Shown piece after piece: positions 62,724 to 64,000 of a DNA stretch of 64,000 bases. Each line of letters opens with the position of its first letter. Within the stretch, counting starts at the first letter, position 1. The stretch is taken from contig CAYOJJ010000004.1 of NCBI GenBank assembly GCA_964404255.1, forward strand, positions 143,982-207,981, written 5' to 3'. The notes beneath the pieces are model-generated. The model was not told the origin of the DNA. It searched no databases and saw nothing but the letters and a program-made list of their open reading frames with translations. A program made the translations under genes and the position numbers. Source of the stretch: JAFDZW01 sp964404255. GTDB taxonomy: Bacteria > Bacteroidota > Ignavibacteria > Palsa-1295.

Positions 62724-64000
62724 TTAACGGCTTGGGTTGGTGATGGTATATGCTACTTTCACCGTAGGAGTTGCCGACGCCGTTGCGCCCGTAAGTTCAT
62801 GGCGAGTCACGATGAGCTGGAATGAACCGGAAGCACGGGAAACTACTCGAATAGTGAAGGTTGCATTGGTCGGATCCGGGTCATTAAGCACCTGGCACAG
62901 TATGATGCTATTGCCATTGCAGAATTGATTGCCGATGGTATAGGCGCCATTCGGATCATCTACAATATTCGGTCCGCCACCTCCTGCTGCGAAGCTGGTC
63001 GCAATATCGACTATTCCGGAAGGTCCCTCGGTAGCGGCACCATCACCGGCAGAAAGCGATACACCAGCGCTATTCTGACCATTTGGATCGGTAGAACGAC
63101 CCATTGTAACTTCACCACTTTCGACCTGCAGAGCTATATTCGTGCTGCCTGCAGCGGTATTGCCATTACCCTGGGCTAATACACCAATTGAACCGGTGTT
63201 CGTACCACTGGTATTGCTTGCCAGACCCCAGACACCCATAATGTGATTACCAGCTCCATCGGCATTTACTTCACCGCGAACACCATGAGCACCTTCACTC
63301 GTAGAAGTACTCGTACTTGTTACGGTAGTAAATGCACCGGTATTCGGAGTCGATGAGCCGATCGTTCCCGGCGAAGCCCAGTTTACGGAGACGACACCTG
63401 CATTACTGATCGTAGCATCACCAGACATCGTTGTCGAGGTCCATTGATTTGTTGCATTCGCTACAAGGATATTTCCGGCTGTTGCCGTCGTCGTTCCGAG
63501 GGCAGCACCATTGATAGCAGCAACTGTCGGGTTCGGATAGGTACCGCTGAGATCCCCACCGGCAGCTCCACCAGGCGATGTACCAGTAATGAGCACACTA
63601 CTTGCGGCGGTTAAACGTCCTTTTGAATCAACGGTGAATGCACCAACGTGAGTGGCATCGCCAAAAGATCCGGGAGATACTGCGGTGTTAGCAAGCGTCA
63701 AAGCTCCGGCGTTATCTATCGTTGCATCACCAGACATCGCTGTCGATACCCATTGACCCGTATTACCAATAAGTAAGTTACCATCTGTAGCAGTGGTCGA
63801 GCCAAGAGCAGCTCCATTAATTGCGGAGACTGTCGGGTTTGGATAGGTACCGCTTAAATCACCACCGGCTGCACCACCAGGGGTTGTTCCAGTGATCAGC
63901 ACGCTGCTTGCAGCAGTCAACCGGCCTTTCGAATCAACCGTGAACGCACCAACGTGAGTAGCATCACCAAACGAACCCGGTGATACTGCCGTATTAGCAA
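62724..64000 (-). CDS. Phage-tail-repeat surface protein, N-terminus cut by window edge
   Basis: The frame is open to the right edge, so the N-terminus is missing; 425 codons are visible. The N-terminal visible part is repeats of about 102 residues, with GGDLSGTYPNPTVSAINGAA and GDATHVGAFTVDSKGRLTAA in each unit. GDLSGTYPNPTV-type repeats are those of the phage-tail-repeat-like family (PTR-like), which is common in large Bacteroidota surface proteins too. The C-terminal ~270 residues are a beta-rich Gly/Ala/Asn-rich domain with no T9SS sorting domain (ending KVAYTITNPSR). No other phage genes are seen here. A surface fibre or adhesin is the inference. Confidence 0.85.
   Translation of the reverse strand, partial: ANTAVSPGSFGDATHVGAFTVDSKGRLTAASSVLITGTTPGGAAGGDLSGTYPNPTVSAINGAALGSTTATDGNLLIGNTGQWVSTAMSGDATIDNAGALTLANTAVSPGSFGDATHVGAFTVDSKGRLTAASSVLITGTSPGGAAGGDLSGTYPNPTVAAINGAALGTTTATAGNILVANATNQWTSTTMSGDATISNAGVVSVNWASPGTIGSSTPNTGAFTTVTSTSTSTSEGAHGVRGEVNADGAGNHIMGVWGLASNTSGTNTGSIGVLAQGNGNTAAGSTNIALQVESGEVTMGRSTDPNGQNSAGVSLSAGDGAATEGPSGIVDIATSFAAGGGGPNIVDDPNGAYTIGNQFCNGNSIILCQVLNDPDPTNATFTIRVVSRASGSFQLIVTRHELTGATASATPTVKVAYTITNPSR
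63309..64000 (-). repeat. Tandem 306-bp repeats in the phage-tail-like gene
   Basis: At DNA level a unit of about 306 bp (102 codons) recurs: the segment starting at 63614 (LTAASSVLITGT) matches that starting at 63920 with a shift of 306 bp, with few differences. A partial, more divergent copy continues to about 63309. The repeats continue beyond the right edge. Confidence 0.8.

Overview
The window looks like a chromosomal segment of a Gram-negative bacterium from the Bacteroidota/Chlorobiota side of the tree. My best guess is the Ignavibacteria/Kapabacteria-like lineage, and this is inference rather than a database match. The reasons are: several secreted proteins end in a type IX secretion (T9SS) type-A sorting domain; outer-membrane barrels and lipoproteins are abundant; there is an OstA-type LPS transport protein next to lptB; strong Shine-Dalgarno sites are scarce and GTG/TTG starts common; and the ribosomal-protein order is unusual. 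I found no rRNA, tRNA, CRISPR array, insertion sequence or integrase.

Layout. 1-9.6 kb: a truncated ASH-like surface protein, an M48 lipoprotein protease, a pair of exported M16 proteases (one active, one without the zinc motif), a diheme cytochrome c, a DUF177 protein, and an ECF sigma factor followed by an anti-sigma protein with an inner-membrane helix, a long linker and a C-terminal barrel-like domain, then a lipoprotein. 9.7-15.2 kb: a GH38 alpha-mannosidase overlapping a PfkB sugar kinase, metK and a sugar-nucleotide transferase. 15.3-18.9 kb: a propeller lipoprotein, two T9SS cargo proteins and a small protein rich in cysteine pairs. 19.0-23.7 kb: rplJ-rplL and an exported TldD/TldE-like pair. 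23.7-34.1 kb: mostly minus-strand core genes (pgeF, frr, pyrH, tsf, rpsB, rpsI, rplM, a SpoU-type methyltransferase, aspS, a DUF3052 protein, rplA, rplK), with one plus-strand gene lying between tsf and pyrH.

34.2-38.5 kb: an AT-richer accessory patch (lipoprotein, KDPG aldolase, T9SS cargo) that abuts a ClpB reading frame stopping in the middle domain, so the second ATPase domain is absent. 38.5-47.7 kb: an OstA/LptA-like protein and lptB, rplT, a beta-CASP nuclease, an ATP-type phosphofructokinase, a small unknown gene, a structured non-coding leader and an MltD-like transglycosylase with five LysM repeats. 47.7-62.6 kb: an OmpA-domain protein, then a long plus-strand series: a polyprenol/dolichol-kinase-like protein, a barrel with a long insertion, a solitary DNA methyltransferase, a nitrilase-family amidase, RlpA, an AI-2E transporter, rsmI, a 1,207-residue surface protein, an unknown protein and obgE. 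62.7-64 kb: a minus-strand protein with 102-residue phage-tail-like repeats that runs off the right edge.

The themes are housekeeping translation genes and envelope biology. The most interesting items are the sigma/anti-sigma-barrel locus, which could signal from outer membrane to cytoplasm through one polypeptide; the half-length ClpB; the exported TldD/TldE pair; and the structured leader before the MltD-like gene. All identifications are from reading sequence motifs by eye; no search was run.
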